Positions 17,303 to 26,137 of a stretch of DNA of 63,006 bases are shown here, piece by piece. Numbering within the stretch: position 1 is the first letter of the stretch; every line of letters begins with the position of its first letter. The DNA is from Caballeronia arationis (lineage in GTDB: Bacteria; Pseudomonadota; Gammaproteobacteria; Burkholderiales; Burkholderiaceae). Location of the stretch: the NCBI RefSeq assembly GCF_001544975.2, contig NZ_FCOG02000038.1, positions 1-63,006 on the forward strand. Reading direction: 5' to 3'. Under the pieces are notes generated by a model. That model did not search any database. It saw nothing but the letters and a program-made list of their open reading frames with translations, and was not told the origin of the DNA. Position numbers and translations under genes: made by a program.

Positions 17303-18562
17303 ATGAACAACGATATTCCCCGCCGCCAGCCCACACCTGCGCGCCCCGCAAATTCGCAGCGTTTCCTGCTGTTTCTGGTCTGCCTTTTCGCCTCCGCCGG
17401 GCAACTCGCCATCGACATCTACGTGCCCGCGCTTCCCGCGATGGCGCGTTTCTTCGAGACTTCGCCCCAGGCGATTCAATCGAGCGTGTCGGGTTATATG
17501 GCGGCTTATGCGCTCGGCCAGCTCGTCTTCGGGCCTATCGCCGATGCATATGGCAGAAAGCCCGTGCTGGCATTCGGGCTGGTGATCTTCACGATCGGGT
17601 GTCTGCTGTCGCTCGCCGCGCCGAACCTGGAGACATTTCTCCTCGCGCGCGGTCTGCAGGGCTTCGGCATCGCTGCGACGAACCTGCTTGCGAAGGCGAT
17701 CATCACCGATTCGTTCAAGGGGCTGGCGCTCTTGCATGCGTTTACCTACATGTCGATCGCATGGGGACTCGCGCCGATCATCGCGCCCGTGATCGGCGCG
17801 CATCTGCAGACGTGGTTCGGCTGGCAGGCGTGCCTCGTCTTCCTGCTCGTCTATTCGCTCGCGATGTGGGCGCTCGTCTGGCGTTATCGAGAAACCTTGC
17901 CGCGACCCGTGCATCTCGAACCGCGCACGCTGATCGCCAACGCCGGCAAAGTGCTGTCGAGCCCGGTATTTCAAAGCTGTTTTCTCGCGCAGGGCCTGTG
18001 CTACAGCATCTTGCTGGTGTTCAACATCATCGGGCCGTTCATGGTGCAGAACACGCTGCACAAGCCGCCGACCTATTTCGGCTACCTCGCGCTCGGCATC
18101 GGGATGATGTATTTCCTCGGCGGACTGTCCAATCGCGTGCAGGGACCGCGTTTGCCGACCGCGGAAGAGCGGCTGCTGATCTGCTCGCGCGTGATGGCGG
18201 GCGCTTCCATCGTGATGCTCGTGCTTGCGCTGACGGTCGGCCTGCGCGTCTGGACGCTCGCGACGCCCGTACTCGTGATGGGTTTCTGCGCAGGCGCGAT
18301 GTATCCGACGCTGATGGCCAAGGGAAATTCGCTGTTTCCGCATATCGCGGGGCTGACGAGCGCGATTCTCGGATGCGCGTTGCTGCTCGTCTCGTCGCTG
18401 ATGATGGGCCTGGCGGGCTTCGTGTCCGTGCAGGTGCTGACGCCGCTTGCGGGCTTCTTCGTGATTCTTGCGTTCACTGTCGTGTGGATGGTGACGAAGC
18501 TGTTGCGGCATCTGGCACAGATGCAGGCAGACGCGGGGCGGCGCAGCGCGGAAGTGGCGTGA
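17303..18562 (+). CDS. MFS transporter, Bcr/CflA drug-resistance type
   Basis: 419 residues with 12 predicted membrane segments. The first is near residues 21-43 and is followed by QLAIDIYVPALPAMARFF, the D-I-Y-L/V-P-A motif of the Bcr/CflA subgroup. The MFS motif A stretch is FGPIADAYGRKPVL, and motif B is near ARGLQGFGIAATNLL. It should export a small hydrophobic compound by proton antiport. Start ATG 17303 puts a short cytoplasmic tail before the first helix. No clear ribosome-binding site is present. No regulator adjoins it. Confidence 0.85.
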   Translation: MNNDIPRRQPTPARPANSQRFLLFLVCLFASAGQLAIDIYVPALPAMARFFETSPQAIQSSVSGYMAAYALGQLVFGPIADAYGRKPVLAFGLVIFTIGCLLSLAAPNLETFLLARGLQGFGIAATNLLAKAIITDSFKGLALLHAFTYMSIAWGLAPIIAPVIGAHLQTWFGWQACLVFLLVYSLAMWALVWRYRETLPRPVHLEPRTLIANAGKVLSSPVFQSCFLAQGLCYSILLVFNIIGPFMVQNTLHKPPTYFGYLALGIGMMYFLGGLSNRVQGPRLPTAEERLLICSRVMAGASIVMLVLALTVGLRVWTLATPVLVMGFCAGAMYPTLMAKGNSLFPHIAGLTSAILGCALLLVSSLMMGLAGFVSVQVLTPLAGFFVILAFTVVWMVTKLLRHLAQMQADAGRRSAEVA

Positions 18563-18756
18563 GCTCGCTCGCCTGACACTGCGATTTAAGCAAATCCAGA
18601 AATCGGCTGTCGGGACCGGTAAAATGCTGCGCCCGCCTGCTTTCCGGCCGCGTCGCGCGTGACCCGTGCGATTGGCGTTGGGAAACGGGCATCCGCCTCA
18701 CGAAGGCAAGCTCCGGTCTTGAACACGACACGCCACGACATTCGAGGATTGCTTTC
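18563..18756. other. Intergenic region before BASS transporter
   Basis: 194 nt with no gene. I looked for a cobalamin or other riboswitch fold because of the transporter downstream and found no recognisable conserved core. A promoter presumably lies here. Confidence 0.35.
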
Positions 18757-19737
18757 ATGCTTGCCCGCATCACCCGTCTCACTCGTTTCTTTCCGCTTTG
18801 GGCCGTGCTGGTTTCCACGGCTGCCTACTACTCGCCTTCATCCGTAACGGGCATCGCACCGCACGTGACGACGCTCCTCACGATCATCATGCTCTCGATG
18901 GGCGTGACGCTCTCCGTCGCCGATTTCCGGCGCGTCTTCACGCGTCCTGCTCCGGTCATTGCGGGAATCGTCCTGCATTACCTCGTGATGCCGCTCGCTG
19001 CGTGGGTGATCGCGAAGGCGCTGCGCATGCCGCCCGACCTGACGGCGGGCATGGTGCTGGTCGGCAGCGTCGCGAGCGGCACGGCGTCGAACGTCATGAT
19101 CTATCTGGCGCGCGGCGATGTGGCGCTCTCGGTCACGATCAGCGCCTTGTCGACGCTGGTCGGCGTGTTCGCGACGCCGCTGCTCACGCGTCTTTACGTC
19201 GATGCCTCGATCGCGGTCGATGTGCACGGCATGCTGATGAGCATCCTGCAGATCGTCGCGCTGCCGATCGTGCTGGGGCTCGTCGTGAACCATCTGTTCG
19301 GCAAGCTGGTGCGCAAGATCGAGTGGCTGCTGCCGCTCGTGTCGATGGTATCGATTCTGCTGATCATCGCCGCGGTGGTCGGCGGGACGCAGAAGAGCAT
19401 CGCGTCGGTCGGGCTCGTCGTTGCGTTCGGGGTGGTGCTGCACAACGGCATCGGCTTGCTCGGCGGTTACTGGGGCGGCCGTCTGCTCGGTTTCGACGAA
19501 GCCGTCTGCCGTACGCTTGCCATCGAAGTCGGAATGCAGAACTCGGGGCTCGCCGCGACGCTGGGCAAGCTGTATTTCACGCCGATCGCCGCATTGCCCG
19601 GTGCGCTGTTTTCCGTGTGGCACAACCTTTCGGGGTCGATGCTTGCGGGCTATTGGGCGGGCCGGCCGGCGAAAGGATCGACGCAGGAAGAAGGGGCGAG
19701 GGCAGCCGGGGCGAGCGTGGCGGGACGCTCGGGTTGA
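18757..19737 (+). CDS. Bile acid:sodium symporter family (BASS/PanS-like) transporter
   Basis: 326 residues, 9-10 hydrophobic segments. Family features are SMGVTLSVADFRRVF near residues 48-62, MVLVGSVASGTASNVMIYLARGDVALSVTIS (the first helix-break region), and IEVGMQNSGLAATLGKLYF (the second, with conserved E-x-G-x-Q-N-S). Bacterial members carry organic anions such as pantoate or pyruvate with sodium. The substrate is not evident. The C-terminal 25 residues are a polar tail. A gene for a catalase-like protein follows after 96 nt. Confidence 0.87.
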   Translation: MLARITRLTRFFPLWAVLVSTAAYYSPSSVTGIAPHVTTLLTIIMLSMGVTLSVADFRRVFTRPAPVIAGIVLHYLVMPLAAWVIAKALRMPPDLTAGMVLVGSVASGTASNVMIYLARGDVALSVTISALSTLVGVFATPLLTRLYVDASIAVDVHGMLMSILQIVALPIVLGLVVNHLFGKLVRKIEWLLPLVSMVSILLIIAAVVGGTQKSIASVGLVVAFGVVLHNGIGLLGGYWGGRLLGFDEAVCRTLAIEVGMQNSGLAATLGKLYFTPIAALPGALFSVWHNLSGSMLAGYWAGRPAKGSTQEEGARAAGASVAGRSG

Positions 19738-19833
19738 GTGCGGTGCGGGCAGTCGCGGCTTCGCGCATCGCTGCACGATTCGCGCCGTGCTGATAGATTA
19801 GCCCTCAGCAAAATCGTTGACCGAGAGAGTGCG

Positions 19834-20892
19834 ATGGCCGGCAGACCCGATTCCCCCGCATCCCACGTCCGTTCGCTGATGGTCATCGCCGTGGTCGTAG
19901 CCGCGCTGGTCGCGGCCTTCGCGTACACGGCAGGCTGGCTTTCACCGGGACGACTGACACCCGCGAAGATCGTCGACAGCCTGGCGCCGCCCGGCGGGCC
20001 GGCGCTGGGCTTTCGCCGGAACCATGCCAAGGGCATCTGCTTCACCGGCGAGTTCGAATCCAACGGAGCGGCCGCGCAACTGTCCAAGGCGCGCATGTTC
20101 GCGGCCGGCACCTATCCGGTCACGGGGCGCTTCAACCTCGCCACGCCGGACGCGAAGGCGTCGGACGCCATGGCGCGAGTGCGCGGCCTCAGCTTGCGCA
20201 TCCTTATGCCGGACGGCAGCGAGTGGCGTTCCGCGATGATCGATGTGCCCTTTTTTCCCGTCGCCACACCGCAGGCGTTCTTCGAGTTGCAGCGCGCGCT
20301 TGCCCGCAAGGACGATCCGAACGCGATGAAGAACTTCGCCGCCGCTCACCCGGAGATCGGTGCGTTCGGCAAATGGGCGGGCAGCGCGCCGTGGACTGCG
20401 TCCTATGCGGAGGAGCGCTACAACAGCCTGAACAGCTTCATCTTCACCAATGCCGAGGGGAAGGACGAGACCGTGCGCTGGTCGTTCGTGCCCGCGGTCA
20501 AGCCCGAGAACCTGTCCGCTGACGACCTGAAGAAGCGGGGCGCCGATTTTCTCGATGCGGACATCGCGCAGCGAGTCGGCAGCGCGCCGCAGCGCTGGTC
20601 GATGGTCGTCACGGTCGCGAATCCGGGCGATCCGACTGCCGATCCGAGCAAGGCATGGGGCGACGATCGCCGCACCGTCGAGGCGGGCATGCTGGTGGTG
20701 AAAGCCATCGAAGCCGAGCCCGACGGGCCGTGCCGCGATCTCAATTTCGATCCGACTGTCCTGCCGCCGGGCATGCGCGTCTCCGACGACCCGTTTCCCG
20801 CCGCGCGCTCAGCCGCCTACTCGGTCTCGTTCAACCGCAGGGCCGCCGAGGACAAGGACTATCCGCACACCGCGGCGCAAGGAGCCAAGTGA
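19834..20892 (+). CDS. SrpA-type catalase family peroxidase, membrane-anchored
   Basis: 352 residues, the short catalase-fold peroxidase family, not full-size catalase. One N-terminal membrane segment (residues 15-37) should anchor it on the periplasmic side. Conserved features are FRRNHAKGICFTGEFE (distal heme His), GRFNLATPDA, RVRGLSLRILMPDG, and a C-terminal LNFDPTVLPPGM region. The ATG at 19834 is chosen because it precedes the signal anchor. Its stop overlaps the start of the cytochrome b561 gene (TGATG). The pairing suggests the b-type cytochrome passes electrons to the peroxidase. Confidence 0.88.
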   Translation: MAGRPDSPASHVRSLMVIAVVVAALVAAFAYTAGWLSPGRLTPAKIVDSLAPPGGPALGFRRNHAKGICFTGEFESNGAAAQLSKARMFAAGTYPVTGRFNLATPDAKASDAMARVRGLSLRILMPDGSEWRSAMIDVPFFPVATPQAFFELQRALARKDDPNAMKNFAAAHPEIGAFGKWAGSAPWTASYAEERYNSLNSFIFTNAEGKDETVRWSFVPAVKPENLSADDLKKRGADFLDADIAQRVGSAPQRWSMVVTVANPGDPTADPSKAWGDDRRTVEAGMLVVKAIEAEPDGPCRDLNFDPTVLPPGMRVSDDPFPAARSAAYSVSFNRRAAEDKDYPHTAAQGAK

Positions 20893-21425
20893 TGAACCCG
20901 ATCCACACGCGGTTCTCGCCGCTTCAGCGCGCCTTGCACTGGATCATGGCGATCTGCATCCTGGCGATGCTTTTCATCGGTGTGGGCATGGTGTCCACGG
21001 TCAAGCCCGACTATCTGAAGCTGGTGTCGATCCACAAGCCTTTGGGCGTCGTGATACTCGTGCTCGCGCTGATTCGCGTGGTCGTGCGGCTCGTGCGCGG
21101 CGCGCCGCCGCTGCCCGCGGACATGCCCGCGCCGATGAAGCTTGCTGCCTATCTGTCGCATCTCGCTTTCTATGCGCTGATGATCGCGCTACCGTTGCTG
21201 GGGTACGGCATGCTGTCGGCGGCGGATTATCCGGTGGTGGTGTTCGGCGTGCGACTGCCTTCGGTACTGCCGCACAGCAACGAGCTGCATACGATGCTGT
21301 GGAATGCGCACCGGTTCCTCGCGCTGTGTTTCTTCGCGCTGATCGTCGTGCATCTGGCTGCGGCGCTGTTTCACGCGCTCGTCAGGCGGGATGGCGTGTT
21401 TCAGGCGATGGCGCCGTGGCGGTGA
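20892..21425 (+). CDS. Cytochrome b561-family protein
   Basis: 177 residues with four membrane segments. Heme-ligand histidines fit those in RALHWIMAICIL (helix 1), VSIHKPLGVVIL (helix 2), and the C-terminal WNAHRFLALCFFALIVVHLAAALFHALV helix. It is a di-heme inner-membrane electron carrier, quinol-linked in relatives. The start codon overlaps the stop of the catalase-like gene, so the two are translationally coupled and probably make a membrane peroxide-reducing pair. Confidence 0.9.
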   Translation: MNPIHTRFSPLQRALHWIMAICILAMLFIGVGMVSTVKPDYLKLVSIHKPLGVVILVLALIRVVVRLVRGAPPLPADMPAPMKLAAYLSHLAFYALMIALPLLGYGMLSAADYPVVVFGVRLPSVLPHSNELHTMLWNAHRFLALCFFALIVVHLAAALFHALVRRDGVFQAMAPWR

Positions 21426-21809
21426 GGGTCTGGTCAGGAGGTCAGGTCCCAGACCACTGCATCCGCGCAGCTCGCGTTCATCCAGCCTTGGCGAGCGTCA
21501 AAAGCACCTCGCTTGTGGCGCACGCGGCGACGCGGGCCTGCGCAGCAACTGCATCTTCGTGATCTGCCGCGCGTGCCGGGCGGCATCCCTGTCTTCGCGC
21601 CAGAGCGGCTTGCAACCTAAGTCCGTGCGGCGCGCAAGCTGATCGCCGTAATGGGGCGGACGCGTGCCGTCGGGCGCGATAAAGCCGATTTCTCCCGGTG
21701 TCACTAGATCGAACGCCGTGACGTCCACAGGGCAAACGCTCGGCTCGGCAGATCTCGTCATTTCGCGCTAACCTGCGCGACTGATTCATTCCCTTCTCGC
21801 AGGACACTC
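21426..21809. other. Intergenic region after cytochrome b561
   Basis: 384 nt. The only open frame of note is on the minus strand (21498-21761, 87 residues, described separately). No terminator with a U-tract and no RNA gene could be recognised. Confidence 0.4.
21498..21761 (-). CDS. Possible small hypothetical protein
   Basis: 87 residues. The first half (VTAFDLVTPGEIGFIAPDGT) looks protein-like, while the second is arginine-rich and may be noise. No ribosome-binding site is clear and no family is recognised. It is antisense to nothing and lies alone between two plus-strand genes. It could equally be a remnant or non-coding. Confidence 0.25.
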   Translation of the reverse strand: MTRSAEPSVCPVDVTAFDLVTPGEIGFIAPDGTRPPHYGDQLARRTDLGCKPLWREDRDAARHARQITKMQLLRRPASPRAPQARCF

Positions 21810-22454
21810 ATGACTCAAGCGCTCCATATCGACTTCATCTCCGACATCGCCTGTCCCTGGTGTGCAATCGGGCTGTCGTCGCTTCAGCTGGCATTGTCAC
21901 GCCTTGCCGATGTGGTCGATGCCGAGATCGTCGTCCATCCGTTCGAACTGAATCCGCAGATGCGTCCCGAGGGCGAAGCCATCACCGACTATCTCGGCAG
22001 GAAGTACGGCCGCACGCCCGAGGAGATCGCCGAAACGCAGCGCATGATTCGCGCACGCGGCGCGAGCGTCGGCTTTTCCTTCGGCCCGCGCACGCATGTC
22101 TATAACACGTTCGATGCGCATCGCCTGTTGCATTGGGCGGCCATCGAGGGCAAGCAAGTGCCGCTCAAGCTGGCGTTGCTGCGCGCTTATCACGGCGAAG
22201 GCCAAGACCCGAGCAATCAGGAAGTCCTCGTCGAGACCGCGCGCTCGGTCGGACTCGATGCAGCCAAAGCGCGCGCCGTACTCCAAAGCGGCGCCTACGC
22301 CGAAGAAGTTCGTGCGCAGGAGGGCGAAATTCAGGCGATGGGGATTACTTCGGTTCCCGCAATCATCTTCAACCGGAGCCATCTGGTGAGCGGCGGACAA
22401 CCGGTCGAGGCATTTGAGCAAGCGATACGTCAGGTCCTCGCCGAAGCGCACTAG
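21810..22454 (+). CDS. DsbA-family oxidoreductase (FrnE-like)
   Basis: 214 residues with a thioredoxin fold. The active site is Cys15-Pro-Trp-Cys18 in SDIACPWCAIG. The helical insert carries NTFDAHRLLHWA, typical of FrnE/2-hydroxychromene-isomerase relatives. Near the end, GITSVPAIIFN supplies the cis-proline loop. No signal peptide is present, so it acts in the cytoplasm as a thiol-disulfide oxidoreductase. AGGACA lies 7 nt before the start. The downstream glycosyltransferase-like gene follows after 29 nt. Confidence 0.9.
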   Translation: MTQALHIDFISDIACPWCAIGLSSLQLALSRLADVVDAEIVVHPFELNPQMRPEGEAITDYLGRKYGRTPEEIAETQRMIRARGASVGFSFGPRTHVYNTFDAHRLLHWAAIEGKQVPLKLALLRAYHGEGQDPSNQEVLVETARSVGLDAAKARAVLQSGAYAEEVRAQEGEIQAMGITSVPAIIFNRSHLVSGGQPVEAFEQAIRQVLAEAH

Positions 22455-22483
22455 CCGCTCGTATTTCCTCGTGCATCAAGCCG

Positions 22484-23314
22484 ATGAACTTCGCCGTCAC
22501 GGTGGTTTCTCCGCCTGGCTATACGCATTCAGCCGCGTTCCATGAAGTGGCTGAGACGCTTCATCACGCGCTGCTGGCGTTAGGGCTCGACAGTGTGATG
22601 ACCCGCGAGGGACGGCTCGATTCGCGGCGGCACATCGTGCTCGGATCGAACCTGCTGCCTCACTACGGGCTGCTGCTTGCGCCCGACGCGATTCTCTACA
22701 ACCTCGAGCAGGTCTACACGGGATCGTCGTGGATCACGCCCGAGCTGCTTCACATCATGCGTCGCCATGTCGTGTGGGACTACAGCGAAGCGAACGCGCG
22801 CGCATTCGCCGATCTGGGCGTACGCGTCGAGCGCGTGCTGCCTATCGGCTACGTGCCGGAGTTGACACGCATCCGTTTCGCGACGACGCGCGATATCGAC
22901 GTGCTGTTCGTCGGCGCGCTTTGCCCCCGGCGTCAGCGCGTCATCGAGGGAATGCGCGCCGCCGGCGTCGGTGTCGTCGCGGCGTTCGGGGTTTATGGAC
23001 GTGCGCGCGACCTCCTTCTCGCGCGTACCAAGCTTGTGCTCAACGTACACGGCCGCGAAGGCGGCGTGCTGGAGATCGTGCGCCTTTCGTATCTGCTGGC
23101 AAATGGTTGCGCGGTCCTGAGCGAGCGCTGCGCGGACGCTGCGGAAGAAGCGCCGCTAGCGCATGCGATCGCCTTTGCCGACTACGACGCATTGCCCGAA
23201 CGTGCCGCGCAACTCGTCGCATCGCCCGCGGAACGCGAGCGGCTTGCGCGCGACGGCTTTGCGGAGATGCAATCGCGCAGCGCAGCTGACTATCTGCGCG
23301 CGGCCTTGACATGA
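22484..23314 (+). CDS. Glycosyltransferase-like protein (CgeB/GT1-like C-terminal)
   Basis: 276 residues. It begins with a short beta-alpha unit (FAVTVVSPPGYTHSAAF) and contains DVLFVGALCPRRQRVIEGMRAAG followed by LVLNVHGREGGVLEIVRLSYLLANGCAVLSE. That E-x-x-R-x-x-x-L-L-A-N-G block is the nucleotide-sugar-binding part of GT-B glycosyltransferases such as CgeB-like and glycan-group-1 proteins. Shorter than most GT-B enzymes. The acceptor is unknown. Another glycosyltransferase-like gene lies 3 kb downstream beyond the kinase. Confidence 0.7.
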   Translation: MNFAVTVVSPPGYTHSAAFHEVAETLHHALLALGLDSVMTREGRLDSRRHIVLGSNLLPHYGLLLAPDAILYNLEQVYTGSSWITPELLHIMRRHVVWDYSEANARAFADLGVRVERVLPIGYVPELTRIRFATTRDIDVLFVGALCPRRQRVIEGMRAAGVGVVAAFGVYGRARDLLLARTKLVLNVHGREGGVLEIVRLSYLLANGCAVLSERCADAAEEAPLAHAIAFADYDALPERAAQLVASPAERERLARDGFAEMQSRSAADYLRAALT

Positions 23315-23338
23315 ACGCTTGAACCGGACGATCCGGAA

Positions 23339-24115
23339 TCAAGACATGCTCTGGCTTGATTCGACCGCAAGCAGGTTCAGTATGAGCAGGATCGCGGTCT
23401 GGTTGTCCAGGCTGATCTCGATGCCGAGCGTGCCTACGATCCAGCGTCCGATCTTGGTGCTTGCGAAATCCTCGCTCCTAGCCGATTTCTTCAGCGTGAC
23501 GCCGAGCTTCATCGCGCGATAGTGGTACGAAGGAATCTGGTGCTGCGTCGCGAGTCCGAATAGCCCGCCCTTGCCGCCCGAGCACCAGCCGAGCGTGCCC
23601 GCCAGAACCAGCTGTTCGTACCTGTCCAGTCCGCTGATGAAGCCGCGCGCAAGGTGCCGCACCCGGGCTTCGTCGAGTCCGTATTGCGACAACACGGATT
23701 CGACCGGGTCGTCGACGACATGGGCGCGCTCGTCCACTTGTTGCCCAATACCGTCCAGTTCCATGGACACGTCGCGCTGATAGCTCGCGCTTCGCAGGCA
23801 GTCGATCAGGAAGCGCCTGAAGTACGCGCATACCGCATAGCCGGTCGAGGGCGCGCTTTGCTCGCTCGCATGCGATTCGCCATGTCCCGGTTCGAGGCGC
23901 AGCACCTTCGAATAGATGAACTGCGCGATCAGTTCCTCCTTGTCTTCGCGAAGCGATTGCAACTCCGGCGGGTGATAGGTGCGCAACGCGCCCTTCACGA
24001 GGTTATAGATCGACACCATTTCGTCGTGCGACAGATGCGTGCGGCGGCGCCACAGGTCGGTGAGGTTCGAGGGCGCGCCTGTCGTCGAGGCGGCGTCTAT
24101 TGTCAGGGTCTCCAT
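23339..24115 (-). CDS. Uncharacterised protein resembling a divergent sigma-70-like factor
   Basis: 258 residues; family not certain. The segment from about residue 40 (EDKEELIAQFIYSKVLR) to residue 100 (YFRRFLIDCLRSASYQRD) has the layout of sigma-70 region 2, corresponding to D-L-V-Q-E and W-L-x-x-I-x-R-N-x-x-x-D. Residues 135-200 (VRHLARGFISGLDRYEQLVLAGTLG) could be a degenerate region 4. The last 30 residues are moderately hydrophobic. ATG 24115 is chosen as the start of the conserved-looking part. Divergent from a membrane sensor kinase over 222 nt, so it may belong to that signalling unit. Confidence 0.6.
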   Translation of the reverse strand: METLTIDAASTTGAPSNLTDLWRRRTHLSHDEMVSIYNLVKGALRTYHPPELQSLREDKEELIAQFIYSKVLRLEPGHGESHASEQSAPSTGYAVCAYFRRFLIDCLRSASYQRDVSMELDGIGQQVDERAHVVDDPVESVLSQYGLDEARVRHLARGFISGLDRYEQLVLAGTLGWCSGGKGGLFGLATQHQIPSYHYRAMKLGVTLKKSARSEDFASTKIGRWIVGTLGIEISLDNQTAILLILNLLAVESSQSMS

Positions 24116-24337
24116 GTCGTCAATCCCCCTAAATCGGTGGCAACGTGATGAGTATGGTTTTCTCCTATCAAACGACCAATATGGAATTAGTGATAGCCGT
24201 CGTCTAAACTTTTGGGTAAACCAGTCAAGCAGGGGACCAGCCGAATCGCGCCACGGCCACGCCGTCGCCTCGTTCAACACGTCCGCCCATTTCCTGACGT
24301 CACCCGAATTTTTCCAACGCAAAAAGGGGATGACAGA
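24116..24337. other. Divergent promoter region, sigma-like gene / sensor kinase
   Basis: 222 nt, more AT-rich than its surroundings (24150-24220), so both promoters are probably here. AAGGGGA at about 24324-24330 is the ribosome-binding site for the kinase start at 24338. No clear operator seen. Confidence 0.4.
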
Positions 24338-26113
24338 ATGCATGGCGATCTTGAGCAATGCGAGGTCTCTGACGATCTCGCAAGCGCGCTCTATGCAGGG
24401 GACCCCGCCTCATTTTTCGCGCACGGGTGTTCTATTGCGCTCCTGAGCGCCGTCTATCTGGCACGGCCCGAAGCGGGTCGGCTCGTGACCCTTTGTGTGG
24501 TTTTCTATGGGATTGCGAATTGTTTCGCCATCGGGCTATGGGCGTGGCGGCGCCGGCGGCCGCTCCTGTTCAGCGCACGCCAATGGATCGGTCTGCATGC
24601 GCTGAGAAACGCGGTGCTTCATGGCGCGCCGGGCCTGTCGATCTGGTTCGTTTTCCAAACCGAATCATTCGGTTTCGCTGCAGCGCATACAGTGCTGCTC
24701 GTCACGCTGGCTGCGCTCGCTTATGCCTCCAACGGCATGAATCTGCTCAACCTGTGCAGCGCCGTGCCGACGCTGCTCCTGCCCGCGACCGCGCTGTATC
24801 TGGTGCAGCCGGTCGATGGCGGGTTCGCGCTGAGCGTGGTGCTTGTGGTGTTCATGGTCGTGATCTACTGGTTCGCGACGCAATATCGCGAGTTCTTTCG
24901 CGGCATCGTCGGGGCCCGCGTCGATCAACAGCGACTCGCCGAAACCATCGCCCGGCAGAAGGCAGTGATCGAGGAAGCGAGCCTGGCGAAAACGCGTTTT
25001 TTCGCAACCGCGAGTCACGATCTGCGGCAGCCGCTTCATGCGATCGGACTGCTCGCTCACGCGCTGGCCGATCATGGCGCGAGCACGCAAGAGCGCGATG
25101 AAACCGCGCAACACATCATCTCCAACGTCGATGCATTGAACCAGCTTTTCAATCAGGTGCTCGATCTGGCGCGGATCGAAAGCGGCGTGACGCAAGTGAT
25201 TCCGCAGCATTTCCGCGTCTCGGAAGTGCTGGCGCGCATCGAAATGCAGTTCCGGCCCAGCGCCGCCGCAAAAGGACTGGCATTGCGCATCGCGCCGACG
25301 GCTTTCGTCGCGTTCACCGACCCGGTGCTGCTCGAACGCGTGCTCGCCAACCTCGTGTCGAACGCGGTGCGTTACACCGAGCGCGGCTCGATCTGGATCG
25401 GTGTGCGGCACGGCGGCGACCCCGAGCGCTGTCGTATCGAGGTTCGCGATTCGGGCATCGGTATCGCTCAGCACGAACACGAACTCGTTTTCGAGGACTT
25501 CTACCAGGTACAGATGCCGCATCAGACCGCTCGCCAGGGTCACGGTCTCGGTCTGTCGACGGTGCGGCGCCTCACCAGGCTGCTCGGCAAGGAAGCGACG
25601 CTGCGCTCGGATCTCGGGCGCGGCACGACCATCCGGGTGCCCGTCGGGTTGGGCGACGCGGGCCTCGTTACGCCGAGCCTCGCCGCGCCTTTTTCGGTGA
25701 GCGCGCTCATCGAAGGCCGCCGCGTGCTGTGCATCGACGACGATATCGGCAATCTCGAGGCACTCGGCACCTTGCTTGCGCGCTGGGGTTGCATCGTGCG
25801 CGGTTGCCGCGACGAACTCGCCGCTGTCCGCGCGATTTCAGAGGGTTTCGTTCCCGATGCCGTGCTGTGCGACTACCAGATCGACCGTCACCAGACGGGT
25901 GTCGAGGCACTGAAGGAAGTGCGCGAAGCGTTGCGTCGGCGCGGACATAACGGGTTTGCGAGCGTGATGATCACCGGCGACATGGTGTCGCCCGAACTGA
26001 GGGCGCTCGCGGCAGAGGGCGTGCCGGTGCTGCGCAAGCCTGTGACCCCGGCGCGCCTGCGCCGTACGCTCGACGCGCTGCTTCAGCCGCACGGACAGGA
26101 CGAAGCCGCCTGA
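24338..26113 (+). CDS. Membrane hybrid histidine kinase with receiver domain
   Basis: 591 residues. The first ~180 residues hold about six membrane helices with little periplasmic loop, as in intramembrane-sensing kinases. A short coiled coil (about 195-222) leads to His227 in ATASHDLRQPLHAIGLL. The ATPase domain shows NLVSNAVRYTERGSI, DSGIGI and GHGLGLSTV. A C-terminal receiver (about 462-585) has VLCIDDD and acceptor Asp512 in AVLCDYQI. S-H-D-L-R-Q-P-L-H is typical of kinases paired with NarL-type regulators, and one lies 0.8 kb downstream on the other strand. ATG 24338 is set by AAGGGGA at a good distance. Confidence 0.9.
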   Translation: MHGDLEQCEVSDDLASALYAGDPASFFAHGCSIALLSAVYLARPEAGRLVTLCVVFYGIANCFAIGLWAWRRRRPLLFSARQWIGLHALRNAVLHGAPGLSIWFVFQTESFGFAAAHTVLLVTLAALAYASNGMNLLNLCSAVPTLLLPATALYLVQPVDGGFALSVVLVVFMVVIYWFATQYREFFRGIVGARVDQQRLAETIARQKAVIEEASLAKTRFFATASHDLRQPLHAIGLLAHALADHGASTQERDETAQHIISNVDALNQLFNQVLDLARIESGVTQVIPQHFRVSEVLARIEMQFRPSAAAKGLALRIAPTAFVAFTDPVLLERVLANLVSNAVRYTERGSIWIGVRHGGDPERCRIEVRDSGIGIAQHEHELVFEDFYQVQMPHQTARQGHGLGLSTVRRLTRLLGKEATLRSDLGRGTTIRVPVGLGDAGLVTPSLAAPFSVSALIEGRRVLCIDDDIGNLEALGTLLARWGCIVRGCRDELAAVRAISEGFVPDAVLCDYQIDRHQTGVEALKEVREALRRRGHNGFASVMITGDMVSPELRALAAEGVPVLRKPVTPARLRRTLDALLQPHGQDEAA

Positions 26114-26137
26114 ACCGCACGCGGCCGTCGCTCTGGT

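Noticed and set aside
18563..18756. Possible riboswitch before the BASS transporter
   Set aside because: No conserved core of cobalamin, TPP or other known riboswitch could be recognised.
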